Source: Bacillus thuringiensis (GTDB lineage Bacteria; Bacillota; Bacilli; Bacillales; Bacillaceae_G). From it: a DNA stretch of 64,000 nucleotides. The notes below the pieces were generated by a model. That model did no database searches. It had not been told where the DNA came from and worked only from the letters and a program-made list of their open reading frames with translations. The stretch spans positions 1,300,501-1,364,500 of the forward strand of contig NZ_CP012099.1 in NCBI RefSeq assembly GCF_001182785.1, in the 5' to 3' direction. Made by a program: the position numbers and the translations under genes. Positions 18,601 to 27,280 of this stretch are shown piece after piece; positions within the stretch are counted from its first letter, which is position 1, and the number at the start of each line of letters is the position of its first letter.

Positions 18601-19309
18601 AATCCCTGTCTTAGAAATATTCGGTCCGACTATTCAAGGTGAGGGAATGGTCGTAGGACAAAAGACAATGTTTATCCGTACAGCTGGTTGTGATTATAGC
18701 TGCGCTTGGTGTGATTCTGCTTTTACGTGGGATGGATCGGCTAAAGATCAAATTAGACAGATGACAGCAGAAGGTATTTGGGACGAGCTTGTTGCAATTG
18801 GAGGAGAAAATTTTTCTCATGTTACGATTTCAGGCGGAAATCCGGCATTACTGAAAAATATTGAGTTTCTTCTTTCTATATTAAAAGAAAATGGAATGCG
18901 AACGGCAATTGAAACACAAGGGAGTAAATGGCAAGATTGGTTACTTCAAATTGATGAGGTAACAATTTCTCCAAAACCACCAAGTTCGACGATGAAAACA
19001 GATTTTCAGAAGTTAGATGCTATTATTCAGAAACTAGCAGGAAAAGATATTAGTTTAAAAGTAGTAGTATTCGATGATCATGATTTTGAATATGCAGTTA
19101 AGATGCACGAACGTTATCCAGGTGTACCATTTTTCCTGCAAGTAGGAAACGATGATACAAAAACAGTGGATGATGCGATGCTTATTAAAAAATTATTAGA
19201 TAAGTATGAGTGGCTGATTGATAAAGCTGTAAATTGTAAAGAGATGAATGATGCAAAAGTATTGCCTCAGCTTCATGCGTTAGTATGGGGAAATAAACGC
19301 GGCGTATAA
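18593..19309 (+). CDS. queE: 7-carboxy-7-deazaguanine synthase (radical SAM)
   Basis: Radical-SAM ring-contraction enzyme between QueD and QueC. The 4Fe-4S motif CX3CX2C is in AGCDYSCAWCDSAFTWDG, and the SAM-binding glycines are in VTISGGNPAL. It is 238 aa. The start overlaps the queD stop by 8 bp. Confidence 0.95.
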   Translation: MSKIPVLEIFGPTIQGEGMVVGQKTMFIRTAGCDYSCAWCDSAFTWDGSAKDQIRQMTAEGIWDELVAIGGENFSHVTISGGNPALLKNIEFLLSILKENGMRTAIETQGSKWQDWLLQIDEVTISPKPPSSTMKTDFQKLDAIIQKLAGKDISLKVVVFDDHDFEYAVKMHERYPGVPFFLQVGNDDTKTVDDAMLIKKLLDKYEWLIDKAVNCKEMNDAKVLPQLHALVWGNKRGV

Positions 19310-19327
19310 CGAGAAGGGATGTTTAAA

Positions 19328-19825
19328 ATGACAGGAAGATTAGATGAAGATTTAAAAGATGTAACATTACTAGGAAATCAAAATACAAAATATTTATTTG
19401 AATATAGCCCAGAAATATTAGAGGTATTTGATAATAATCATCCAAACCGTGATTATTTTGTAAAATTCAATTGTCCTGAATTTACAAGTTTATGCCCGAA
19501 AACAGGACAACCAGATTTTGCAACAATTTATATTAGCTATATTCCAGAGCAAAAAATGGTAGAGAGTAAATCTTTAAAGTTGTATTTATTTAGTTTCCGC
19601 AATCATGGTGATTTCCACGAAGATTGCATGAACGTTATCATGAACGATTTAATTAAATTAATGGATCCACGTTACATTGAGGTATGGGGGAAATTTACAC
19701 CACGTGGTGGTATTTCAATTGATCCATACTGCAACTACGGTCGCCCAGGGACAAAGTATGAACAAATGGCTGACTACCGCATGATGAACCACGATCTATA
19801 TCCGGAAACAATTGATAATCGTTAA
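19328..19825 (+). CDS. queF: NADPH-dependent 7-cyano-7-deazaguanine reductase
   Basis: Reduces preQ0 to preQ1, the riboswitch ligand. The catalytic cysteine is in [13 protein letters not shown] and the QueF motif in [21 protein letters not shown] 19328 (165 aa) is chosen because AAGGG lies 9 bp upstream; the ATG at 19319 abuts it. It is a short unimodular QueF and the last gene of the operon. Confidence 0.96.
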
Positions 19826-19868
19826 TAGAAAGAAAGGGCCTGTATAGTATACAGGCCCTTTCTTTCTA
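19826..19868. terminator. Bidirectional terminator after queF
   Basis: A perfect 21-bp inverted repeat (core AAGGGCCTGTATA) with a single-base centre; the AAAG/CTTTC flanks allow use from both strands. Confidence 0.85.
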
Positions 19869-19873
19869 TTATA

Positions 19874-20059
19874 TTATGCATTTTGATTAATGACAGTATA
19901 GTTTTTATGACTTACAACTGTAAGAGGTTCCATATCTAGTTCTCTAAAATTCTTCATAATTGTTATATCAACAATAACAGAGTTTTGATTTACTTTTTGA
20001 ACACGGCCTTGCATGCCACCTTTAAATTCGATGATATCTCCAGTTTCTGCGATCTGCAT
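19874..20059 (-). CDS. YkvS-family protein (DUF2187)
   Basis: A 61-aa KOW-like protein (ETGDIIEFKGGMQGRVQKV, NSVIVDITIMKNF). AAGGAGAG lies 6 bp before ATG 20059; an in-frame TTG at 20065 is too close to that site. ykvS lies near the que genes in B. subtilis too. Function unknown. Confidence 0.75.
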   Translation of the reverse strand: MQIAETGDIIEFKGGMQGRVQKVNQNSVIVDITIMKNFRELDMEPLTVVSHKNYTVINQNA

Positions 20060-20316
20060 AAGCAACTCTCCTTGTTACAGTTTTCCCAAAAAAAGAATAA
20101 ATTTGGGTTTTTTTATTTCCTCCTATTTTGAACCATATTTCCTACTTTGTAAATGTTTCCAAAGTAAAAATTCGAAAAATATTCACTTTTTGTAAGAAAA
20201 TATGTAGAAAATCCACGTTATTTGAAAAAAATAGCAAAAATGCGGGAATCTTTATATCGAGGTATAATGAAAAAGTAGAATAACCTGCTGAAGTGGGAGA
20301 AATTAGAGGCGGTAAA

Positions 20317-20475
20317 ATGATGTTTGAATTTGTGGGGAGTGTTATAGCTTTAATGTTATTTTTATTTTCTTATATGCATTTAAAAAAGATTCGTCAATAT
20401 GATACGAGTACATATTTTGATGGGATGGATGGTATCCATGCTTCGATAACGCATGATAGTGGTGGGGAGATGTAA
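20317..20475 (+). CDS. Small single-pass membrane protein (52 aa)
   Basis: About residues 3-22 form a hydrophobic helix (FEFVGSVIALMLFLFSYMHL), followed by a polar tail. GAGGCGG lies about 5 bp before ATG 20317 (a second ATG follows directly at 20320). A TATAAT lies at 20263-20268. Family not recognised. Confidence 0.5.
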   Translation: MMFEFVGSVIALMLFLFSYMHLKKIRQYDTSTYFDGMDGIHASITHDSGGEM

Positions 20476-20563
20476 AGGTATATGCCTTTCTTTTCTTGCG
20501 TGGTATGATGTTTAGAACTAGTGCATAATAGAGTTCGTAAGTGATGAATGGAGAGTGAAAAGA

Positions 20564-21166
20564 ATGAAGATTTCTTTTATTCGTCATGGTTGTTTAGTTC
20601 GTATAAGAGAACCGATGACAATTAATTCATTTCACGAATGGATGAAACAGTATGATTCCGAGTCAATGATACAAAAAGCTAAAATGCCGATAGAAACAAT
20701 AGAGGCAATTGAAGCAGCGAAATTTGTCTTAACAAGTGATCAAAGGCGTGCTGTACAATCAGCAGCTGAATTAACGGATTCTTTATCTTTTATGCAAAAC
20801 TCTCTTTTTAGAGAAGCTGAAGTTCCTTCATACTTTTTTGCTCCGAAGTGGTTGAAATGCACAATTAAGGTATGGATGTTCATTGGACGCACATTATGGA
20901 TACTTGGCTACCATAAAGATGTTGAGTCTTATAAGGAAGTAAGAGAGAGGGCAAGGCAAGCGGCTTACCTGTTACATCGTTATGCTCTCGTACATGGAAG
21001 TATTGCTCTTGTAGGTCATAATTATTTTAATTCGATGATTGGAACGGAGCTGAGGGCAATGGGATGGTCTGGTTCTCCTATTTTGCATAGAAAGCCATGG
21101 GGATGTACAACATATACGTTTCACGAGGCGATGGATGGAAATATATTAAATACGAATTTAACATAA
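20564..21166 (+). CDS. Histidine phosphatase superfamily protein
   Basis: A 200-aa phosphoglycerate-mutase-like protein. The phospho-histidine motif is SFIRHG at the N-terminus, the second-arginine region is TSDQRRAVQSA (about 62-72), and the catalytic C-terminal histidine is in ALVGHNYFNS (about 148). Substrate unknown. ATG 20564 lies 9 bp from GGAGAG and is preferred to GTG 20555, which touches it. Confidence 0.75.
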   Translation: MKISFIRHGCLVRIREPMTINSFHEWMKQYDSESMIQKAKMPIETIEAIEAAKFVLTSDQRRAVQSAAELTDSLSFMQNSLFREAEVPSYFFAPKWLKCTIKVWMFIGRTLWILGYHKDVESYKEVRERARQAAYLLHRYALVHGSIALVGHNYFNSMIGTELRAMGWSGSPILHRKPWGCTTYTFHEAMDGNILNTNLT

Positions 21167-21203
21167 AAGCACACGATTTATATAAATCGTGTGCTTTCTT
21201 TTT
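21166..21203. terminator. Bidirectional terminator
   Basis: AAAGCACACGATTTA and its complement, followed by TCTTTTT; shared by the histidine phosphatase and the convergent GNAT gene. Confidence 0.85.
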
Positions 21204-21780
21204 AAGATATAGAAATTTTGACGTTTAATGGTTTTACGAGATGAGCATAAGGTTCGCCTACTAGCATAACAATTTCATCTTTTTTATAACCTAACTTTTC
21301 GTATAGTGAATAGGCGCGTGTGTTTTCTAAATTAACAAGTAAAGCGATTTTTTCATGCCCTTTTTCAGTTGCATAGATTTCGGCAGCTTCAATTAATTTA
21401 GAACCAATACCTTTTCCACCGTGTGCACTTGAAACTGATAATGTATCAATGTAATACTCATCAAGCTCAGCTTCTTTTTCTAACGTAATCGATTCATCTT
21501 TATGTAATTCTCTTAAGTGATGTACAATTGGTGCGTCAAGCTGTGTTGCTTCACTACCGTGATAAGCGACAATAATTCCAACTGCACTCTCGTCTTGTTC
21601 ATAAATAAAACAGTTTTCGTAGCTCAGACGGTTATTTTCTTTTGAGAACCATGTCTCAAGTCCTAGTAATACTTCTGCTTCAACTGTGCTACCTGTGATT
21701 TTTTCAGCAATTTCATGCAGAGCATTATACAATAAAGGAGCTATTGCCATTGCATCTGTCTTTTTTGCTTTCCGAATCAT
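21202..21780 (-). CDS. GNAT-family N-acetyltransferase
   Basis: A 192-aa acetyl-CoA-dependent acetyltransferase. The CoA-binding motif A is visible as DTLSVSSAHGGKGIGSKLIE, followed by ENTRAYSLYEKLGYKK. The acceptor cannot be predicted. ATG 21780 lies 5 bp after AGGAGGG; longer in-frame starts precede that site. Confidence 0.85.
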   Translation of the reverse strand: MIRKAKKTDAMAIAPLLYNALHEIAEKITGSTVEAEVLLGLETWFSKENNRLSYENCFIYEQDESAVGIIVAYHGSEATQLDAPIVHHLRELHKDESITLEKEAELDEYYIDTLSVSSAHGGKGIGSKLIEAAEIYATEKGHEKIALLVNLENTRAYSLYEKLGYKKDEIVMLVGEPYAHLVKPLNVKISIS

Positions 21781-21959
21781 AGTATCCCTCCTAGTTCTAT
21801 TTGTATATTGTAGCATAGTGGTATGGAACTTTGCATAATTGAATGCCGAAATGTTTGATATAGAGAAGTAGCTATGTTAGTATATGATATTTAGTGGACA
21901 TATAGTAAAACGATATTGTTTGCGAAATAACGAAAATAAAATCATGGCATAACAACGAG

Positions 21960-22053
21960 ATAAAGTGAAATGTTAATCAGTAAGATTTTTTGTTCATTCC
22001 ACGACTGATTAGTAGTCAGCACCAATCGGATTACCCGCAAATAGCGGGATAAT
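21960..22053 (+). repeat. bcr1-type repeat, copy D, shortened (84 bp)
   Basis: GTGAAATGTTAATCAGTAAG (21965) to CCCGCAAATAGCGGG (22048), flanked by ATAAA (21960-21964) and ATAAT (22049-22053). The central block of copies A and C is replaced by a short ACTGATTAGTAGTCAG dyad. Confidence 0.75.
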
Positions 22054-22114
22054 TTTACAGTTGTTGACCTATAGAATATACGATAGAATAAAATATTGCA
22101 GAGAGGTGAAATAC

Positions 22115-22309
22115 ATGGATAAAGAATTAGCAAATACAATTTTAGATCAGCTGAAAAATGGTGAAATAACGGAGTATGTTGTTACGAAAGATGTATTTTA
22201 TACGTTCAGAGAAGTTGTTGTAAATAGAGAAGACTTTAAGCATTTCATTGGTAACGCACAGCGAGGCGGGCAAGTGATTTATACATATTCAGAAACGCCA
22301 CGTTCATAA
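22115..22309 (+). CDS. Small hypothetical protein (64 aa)
   Basis: A 64-aa acidic protein beginning MDKELANTILDQLKNGEI. GAGAGGTGA lies 5 bp before ATG 22115. It is bracketed by two bcr1 derivatives, and its stop codon is inside the ATAAA duplication of the downstream one. I recognise no domain. Confidence 0.6.
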   Translation: MDKELANTILDQLKNGEITEYVVTKDVFYTFREVVVNREDFKHFIGNAQRGGQVIYTYSETPRS

Positions 22310-22384
22310 AGGGGAATTTTGATCAGCAGGGCATCCTTCACTAATTAGTAGCCTTCACCAACCGGACGTTTAATGTGGGATAAA
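22306..22384 (+). repeat. bcr1-related repeat, copy E, degenerate (69 bp)
   Basis: Between two exact ATAAA copies (22306-22310, 22380-22384). The left end GGGGAATTTTGATCAG is diverged, CTAATTAGTAG and CACCAACCGGACGTTTAAT echo the middle of other copies, and it ends GTGGG. Confidence 0.6.
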
Positions 22385-22408
22385 TAAAAGATAAAGGAGA
22401 GGGGAATT

Positions 22409-22726
22409 ATGGGCGATTTTAAACAAAGCATTTTACCACATTGGGATTATATGTGGAAAGATAGAGCCGGCAATAGATTTATGGGAATGGTTATGTATCC
22501 AGAGAAACGAAAATGTTCAGCAAAAATGCTTCAGAAAATAAAAAGAGCATATGAAGAAGCGATAGAAATTAAAGTAACTGTACAAGTTCAACATACATAT
22601 CAGTACGTAGAAGGAATGATTGTATACTTTGATGAAGAGGCTCCTGTATGTACAATGCTTGATAAAGATGAAAATCCACATCACATATTTGTAAAAGATA
22701 TTTTGCGTATTGAGCACTCTGAATAA
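22409..22726 (+). CDS. Hypothetical protein (105 aa), possibly YolD-like
   Basis: A soluble 105-aa protein. The second half (KMLQKIKRAYEEAIEIKVTV through KDILRIEHSE) has the strand pattern of YolD-like proteins, but the match is weak. GGAGAGGGG lies 5-6 bp before the ATG. No operon partner. Confidence 0.55.
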   Translation: MGDFKQSILPHWDYMWKDRAGNRFMGMVMYPEKRKCSAKMLQKIKRAYEEAIEIKVTVQVQHTYQYVEGMIVYFDEEAPVCTMLDKDENPHHIFVKDILRIEHSE

Positions 22727-22861
22727 ACTTTTCATAAATAAATTGAAGTTCCATAATAATAATCTTTTTCTATAATAGTTATCTTTTAGTATGTAACGAA
22801 AAACGAAAGTATATGTATAATATATTTAATAAGGTAAATTTGATAAATGTAATCGTTTTTT

Positions 22862-22929
22862 AGAGCAGATTATAGTTTCATATCTGTTCTTTTTTGCGTG
22901 ATGCTGGAGAAATATATTTCTCCAGCATC
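22862..22929 (+). terminator. Terminator-like hairpin and 30-bp perfect palindrome
   Basis: AGAGCAGAT/ATCTGTTCT followed by TTTTTTG (22862-22896) could end the upstream gene. Immediately after it, 22900-22929 is a perfect 30-bp inverted repeat with arm GATGCTGGAGAAATA and no T-run, so it is not itself a terminator. Confidence 0.5.
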
Positions 22930-23116
22930 TACCGTTTTATGACAAAATATATTGTTAACTTTTTTAAAAATAAGGTTAAATTCGTTGACAACTTTTTTGA
23001 AAAGCACTTTATTGACATGAGTTTTAGAATGTTGTTTCATAGTCATTGTATTGAAAAAAAACGGCTATCATGTCGAAAAGTAAAATTTAAAAAAAGAAAG
23101 AATTTATACATATATC

Positions 23117-23176
23117 TTGTGTCTTATTTTGAAACGTAATACAATATATAGAGAAATCAAGAACAACATATAGAGA
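23117..23176 (+). promoter_or_regulatory. nrd promoter with paired NrdR-like boxes
   Basis: TTGTGT (23117-23122), 17 bp, TACAAT (23140-23145). ACAATATATAGAGA (23141-23154) overlaps the -10 and recurs as ACAACATATAGAGA (23163-23176), 22 bp apart, two helical turns. Both resemble the NrdR box ACACTATATATAGT. The rest of 22730-23116 is AT-rich and holds no convincing gene apart from the hairpins listed. Confidence 0.5.
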
Positions 23177-23203
23177 ATATAGATTTGAGAGGGAGGGTCG
23201 GAA

Positions 23204-23563
23204 ATGTTAGTTGCATATGATTCTATGACAGGAAACGTGAAGCGTTTCATTCACAAATTAAATATGCCGGCCGTTCAAATTGATGAAGATCTAGTAATAG
23301 ATGAAGACTTTATTCTTATTACGTATACAACAGGTTTTGGCAATGTACCAGAACGTGTTTTAGACTTTTTAGAGCGCAATAATGAAAAATTAAAAGGCGT
23401 ATCTGCAAGCGGCAATCGTAACTGGGGAGACATGTTCGGTGCAAGTGCTGACAAGATTTCTACTAAATATGAAGTGCCTATTGTATCAAAATTTGAGTTA
23501 TCTGGAACAAATAACGATGTAGAATATTTTAAGGAAAGGGTGCGGGAGATTGCGACACATTGA
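23204..23563 (+). CDS. nrdI: Ribonucleotide reductase flavodoxin NrdI
   Basis: A 119-aa flavoprotein that supplies oxidant for the NrdF metal-tyrosyl radical cofactor. FMN loop YDSMTGNVKRF at the N-terminus; TTGFGNVPERVLDFLE and GNRNWGDMFG follow. GGGAGGGTCGG lies upstream. The 3' end overlaps nrdE by 14 bp. Confidence 0.93.
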   Translation: MLVAYDSMTGNVKRFIHKLNMPAVQIDEDLVIDEDFILITYTTGFGNVPERVLDFLERNNEKLKGVSASGNRNWGDMFGASADKISTKYEVPIVSKFELSGTNNDVEYFKERVREIATH

Positions 23564-25634
23564 ACTGAATAATGAAATCACGCAAATGCAGGACGGTTTT
23601 TATCAGCTTCATAAAGATAAAGAGGCATTAGAAGTCTTTATGGAAGAAGCTAGAGAGAATACCGTTCCTTTTAATAGCGTGGCAGAGCGAATGGAGTATA
23701 TGAAAGAACATGATTACTATTACAACGTTCTGGACGAGTATAGCTTGGAGGAAGTAGAGGAAGTATATAACATCGCTTATGGTGAAAACTTCGAGTTCCA
23801 ATCTTATATGGCAGCATCTAAGTTCTACAAAGATTATGCGTTAAAAACGAATGATCAAAAACAATACTTAGAAAGCTATGAAGATCGTGTAGCAATTGTT
23901 TCATTATACTTAGGACGCGGTGATGTTTCGAAAGCAAGACAATTCGCAAGCATGATTGTAAAACAAAACTACCAACCAGCGACACCAACCTTTTTAAATG
24001 CGGGAAGAAGCAGAAGAGGAGAAATGGTGTCTTGTTTCTTGTTAGAGATGGACGATAGCTTAAATTCAATCGGCTTTAACATTAATACTGCGATGCAATT
24101 ATCGAAAATCGGCGGGGGAGTAGCTTTAAACTTATCTAAGCTACGCGCACGCGGTGAGCAAATTAAAGGTATTGACAACGCTGCAAGTGGCGTAGTACCT
24201 GTTATGAAGTTGCTTGAAGATTCGTTTTCATATGCGAATCAGCTTGGCCAACGAAAAGGTGCCGGTGCAGTATATTTAAACATTTTCCATTGGGATATTA
24301 TTGAATTCCTTGATACAAAAAAAATAAATGCCGATGAGAAGAGCCGTATTCAGTCTCTATCAATCGGAATTATCGTTCCAAGTAAGTTCTTTGAGCTTGC
24401 TGAGAAAAACGAACCTTTCCATGTTTTCGCGCCTTATACGGTTTATAAAGAATATGGCAAGCATTTAGATGATATTGACATTGATGAAATGTATGATGAA
24501 TTAATGAGCAATCCGAAAGTGAAGAAGAAGCCACTAGATATTAGTGCACGTGATATGCTTATTAAAATCGCTATGATTCAGCTTGAGTCTGGTTACCCAT
24601 ACTTAATGTTTAAATCAAATGCAAATAATCAACATCCATTGAAGGATATTGGAACTGTGAAGATGTCGAACTTATGTACAGAAATCTTCCAGCTTCAAGA
24701 AACTTCAGAAATAAATGATTACGGTACAGATGACATTATCCGTCGTGATATTAACTGTAACTTAGGATCGTTAAATATCGTAAACGTAATGGAAAATAAA
24801 GAAATTCGTGAAGCAGTTCATGCGGGAATGGAAGCTTTAACAGCTGTTTCTGATATGACGATTATTCCGAATGCACCAACTGTGAAAAAAGCAAATGACG
24901 AGCTTCATTCAGTTGGACTTGGAGCAATGAACTTACACGGATATTTAGCAAAAAATAAAATCGCTTATGAAAGTGCAGAAGCGAAAGAATTCGCTCGTAC
25001 ATTCTTTATGATGTTAAATTACTACTCTATTGAGAAAAGTATGGAAATCGCTACAGAAAAAGGCGAGACATTTAAAGACTTCGATAAATCTGATTATGCG
25101 AATGGCACATACTTTGAAAAGTATGAAACGACAGATTACAGCCCAGTAACTGAAAAAGTTCAGCAACTATTTGAAGGAATTCATATTCCAACAAAAGAAG
25201 ATTGGACAAGTTTAAAAGAGCAAGTGCAAAAGAATGGTTTATACAACTCATATCGTCTTGCCATTGCTCCAACACAATCAATCAGTTACGTTCAAAATGC
25301 AACTTCAAGCGTAATGCCGATCGTAAGTCAAATCGAATCAAGAACATATGCGAACGCGACAACATATTATCCAATGCCGTATTTATCAAAAGATACGTTC
25401 TGGTACTATAAATCTTCTTACGATATGAATCAGTTTAAATTAATTGATTTAATCGCAGAAATTCAAGAACATATTGACCAAGGAATTAGTACAATTCTTT
25501 ACGTTAATAGTGATATTTCAACACGTGAATTAGCACGTTACTACATCTATGCACATAAAAAAGGCTTAAAGAGTCTGTATTATACGAGAACACGTAAATT
25601 AAGCGTGGAAGAGTGTGTGGCTTGTACCGTTTAA
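23550..25634 (+). CDS. nrdE: Class Ib ribonucleoside-diphosphate reductase alpha subunit
   Basis: A 694-aa catalytic subunit that reduces NDPs to dNDPs. Catalytic and redox cysteines are in EMVSCFLLE, MSNLCTEIF and DINCNLGSLN, and the C-terminal CxxC swinging arm is EECVACTV. Start TTG 23550 overlaps nrdI; AAGGAAAGGGTGCGGGAG precedes it. In some B. cereus-group strains nrd genes carry self-splicing introns or inteins; here the frame is uninterrupted. Confidence 0.95.
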   Translation: MRHIELNNEITQMQDGFYQLHKDKEALEVFMEEARENTVPFNSVAERMEYMKEHDYYYNVLDEYSLEEVEEVYNIAYGENFEFQSYMAASKFYKDYALKTNDQKQYLESYEDRVAIVSLYLGRGDVSKARQFASMIVKQNYQPATPTFLNAGRSRRGEMVSCFLLEMDDSLNSIGFNINTAMQLSKIGGGVALNLSKLRARGEQIKGIDNAASGVVPVMKLLEDSFSYANQLGQRKGAGAVYLNIFHWDIIEFLDTKKINADEKSRIQSLSIGIIVPSKFFELAEKNEPFHVFAPYTVYKEYGKHLDDIDIDEMYDELMSNPKVKKKPLDISARDMLIKIAMIQLESGYPYLMFKSNANNQHPLKDIGTVKMSNLCTEIFQLQETSEINDYGTDDIIRRDINCNLGSLNIVNVMENKEIREAVHAGMEALTAVSDMTIIPNAPTVKKANDELHSVGLGAMNLHGYLAKNKIAYESAEAKEFARTFFMMLNYYSIEKSMEIATEKGETFKDFDKSDYANGTYFEKYETTDYSPVTEKVQQLFEGIHIPTKEDWTSLKEQVQKNGLYNSYRLAIAPTQSISYVQNATSSVMPIVSQIESRTYANATTYYPMPYLSKDTFWYYKSSYDMNQFKLIDLIAEIQEHIDQGISTILYVNSDISTRELARYYIYAHKKGLKSLYYTRTRKLSVEECVACTV

Positions 25635-25652
25635 TATAAAAAGTGAGACATG

Positions 25653-25681
25653 ATGAGCAGGGTTTTCTGAACCCTGCTCAT
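25653..25681 (+). other. Intergenic hairpin between nrdE and nrdF
   Basis: ATGAGCAGGGTT/AACCCTGCTCAT with a 5-nt loop and no T-run. It probably stabilises or separates the nrdE and nrdF message parts rather than ending transcription. Confidence 0.6.
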
Positions 25682-25715
25682 GCTTAGTTATCATATTTAG
25701 AGAAGGGGCGATTTA

Positions 25716-26684
25716 ATGCGTGCGGTAAACTGGAACAAAAAAGAAGATGATTTTAGTTTAATGTTTTGGAAGCAAAACATCGCTCAGTTTTGGACAGAAG
25801 AAGAAATTGCGGTTTCGTCTGACAAAAATACTTGGGTGCAATTATCGAAAGAAGAGCAAATTGCTTATAAGCGTGTATTAGGTGGTTTAACACTTTTAGA
25901 TACGAAACAAGGTGGCGAAGGAATGCCACTTGTACTTGTTCATCTTGAAAATTTACAAGCTAAAAGTGTATTAGCTTTCATGGGAGCTATGGAAGAAGTA
26001 CATGCGAAGAGTTACAGTCATATCTTTACAACGTTAGCTACTGAAGAAGAAATTGATGATATTTTTGACTGGGTAGACAATCATCCATTACTTGAGAAAA
26101 AGGCCGGTATTATTACTGGTTACTATCGTCGTTTGTTAAAGCCCGAAGTAACGAAAAAAGAGCTATATATGGCAATGGTAGCAAGTGTGTTCTTAGAAAG
26201 TTATTTATTCTATAGTGGATTCTTCTATCCGCTTTACTTAGCTGGTCAAGGAAAACTAACAGCAAGTGGTGAGATTATCAACTTGATAATTCGTGATGAG
26301 TCAATTCACGGCGTATTCGTCGGTATTTTAGCACAACAAATCTTCGCAGAACTTTCTGCAGAAGAGCAACAAGAAGTGCAAAAAGAAACACAAGAGTTAT
26401 TAATGGAACTATATGAAATTGAAATGGCCTATACAGAAGAAATTTACACTTCTATCGGTCTTGTAGAAGATGTAAATCGTTTCGTTCGTTACAATGCGAA
26501 TAAAGGGCTTATGAACTTAGGACTTGAGCCGAAGTTTGAAGAAGAAGAAATTAACCCAATCGTTTTAAATGGTTTACGTACAGATACGAAAAACCATGAT
26601 TTCTTCTCTGTAAAAGGAAATGGTTACGTAAAAGCAACGAACGTTGAAAAGTTAGCTGACGATGACTTCGTGTTTAACTTTTAA
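25716..26684 (+). CDS. nrdF: Class Ib ribonucleoside-diphosphate reductase beta subunit
   Basis: A 322-aa radical-generating subunit with a Mn/Fe carboxylate site. Metal ligands are visible in LLDTKQGG, MEEVHAKSYSHIF (also the radical tyrosine) and RDESIHGVFVG. GAAGGGGCG precedes the ATG. It ends the nrdIEF operon at two successive hairpins. Confidence 0.95.
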   Translation: MRAVNWNKKEDDFSLMFWKQNIAQFWTEEEIAVSSDKNTWVQLSKEEQIAYKRVLGGLTLLDTKQGGEGMPLVLVHLENLQAKSVLAFMGAMEEVHAKSYSHIFTTLATEEEIDDIFDWVDNHPLLEKKAGIITGYYRRLLKPEVTKKELYMAMVASVFLESYLFYSGFFYPLYLAGQGKLTASGEIINLIIRDESIHGVFVGILAQQIFAELSAEEQQEVQKETQELLMELYEIEMAYTEEIYTSIGLVEDVNRFVRYNANKGLMNLGLEPKFEEEEINPIVLNGLRTDTKNHDFFSVKGNGYVKATNVEKLADDDFVFNF

Positions 26685-26695
26685 TATAGGATTAT

Positions 26696-26737
26696 AAAGA
26701 AAAGCTGTCTTATTCATTGATAAGACAGCTTTTCTTT
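26696..26737. terminator. nrd operon terminator
   Basis: AAAGAAAAGCTGTCTTAT and its complement around a short loop; works on both strands. Confidence 0.85.
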
Positions 26738-26790
26738 ATAATTTTGTTTACATAACACTATTATTTCTATATAGCGATTTGTGTCTGGGA

Positions 26791-26821
26791 AGTTCTATTC
26801 GGTTAACGGATAGAACTTTTT
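26791..26821 (+). terminator. Second hairpin terminator
   Basis: AGTTCTATTCG-GTTAA-CGGATAGAACT followed by TTTT, just upstream of the GntR promoter. Confidence 0.65.
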
Positions 26822-26836
26822 GTAATTAAATGGGTA

Positions 26837-26878
26837 TTTACAAACTTTTTGTATCAGTGTATTATTTAACTAGTACAC
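26837..26878 (+). promoter_or_regulatory. GntR/ABC operon promoter and operator
   Basis: TTTACA (26837-26842), 17 bp, TATTAT (26860-26865). A dyad GTGTATTA-N6-TAGTACAC (26857-26878, one mismatch between arms) covers the -10, as expected for autorepression by the first gene product. Confidence 0.65.
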
Positions 26879-26899
26879 CAATACAAAAGGAGGGAAGAA

Positions 26900-27280
26900 A
26901 TGAAAATAGAGTTTTCTCCAAATATACCAATTTACATTCAGGTAATGGAATACATAAAAAAAGAGATCGTAACAGGACATTTATTGCCTGGTGATAAAAT
27001 TCCCTCTGTCCGTGAATTAGCGAGTGAATTACAAGTGAATCCAAATACGATTCAGCGTACATTTCAAGAGCTAGAACGGGATGGAGTTGTTGTAACACGT
27101 AGAGGAATGGGACGGTATGTAACGAATGAAGGGGAGAAAATTATGGAGCTGCGAAAAGAGATGGCGAAAGAATTACTTCATTCTTTTATAGATGGAATGG
27201 ACAATTTAGGTTTTTCAGAAGAAGAAATTCTTACAATTCTTCGTTCTTCATTACATGAAAAGAGGGAGGAGAGCCAATGA
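26900..27280 (+). CDS. GntR-family regulator (YtrA subfamily)
   Basis: A 126-aa repressor with an N-terminal winged helix (GDKIPSVRELASELQVNPNT, IQRTFQELERDGVVVTRRGM) and the short helical C-terminus typical of YtrA rather than of ligand-binding GntR proteins. It begins a five-gene operon with two ATPase/permease pairs, overlapping the first by 4 bp. Members of this class often respond to cell-wall-active antibiotics; that is inference here. Confidence 0.85.
   Translation: MKIEFSPNIPIYIQVMEYIKKEIVTGHLLPGDKIPSVRELASELQVNPNTIQRTFQELERDGVVVTRRGMGRYVTNEGEKIMELRKEMAKELLHSFIDGMDNLGFSEEEILTILRSSLHEKREESQ

Noticed and set aside
22894..23139. 81-codon plus-strand ORF upstream of nrdI
   Set aside because: No ribosome site, biased Phe/Lys composition from AT-rich DNA, contains the 30-bp palindrome and overlaps the nrd promoter.
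23550..25634. Group I intron or intein in nrdE
   Set aside because: These occur in some B. cereus-group strains, but this reading frame is continuous and of normal length.
26740..26821. Very short RNA between the nrd terminator and the GntR promoter
   Set aside because: TTTACA-N17-TATAGC and a hairpin exist, but the -10 is poor and the transcript would be only about 50 nt.
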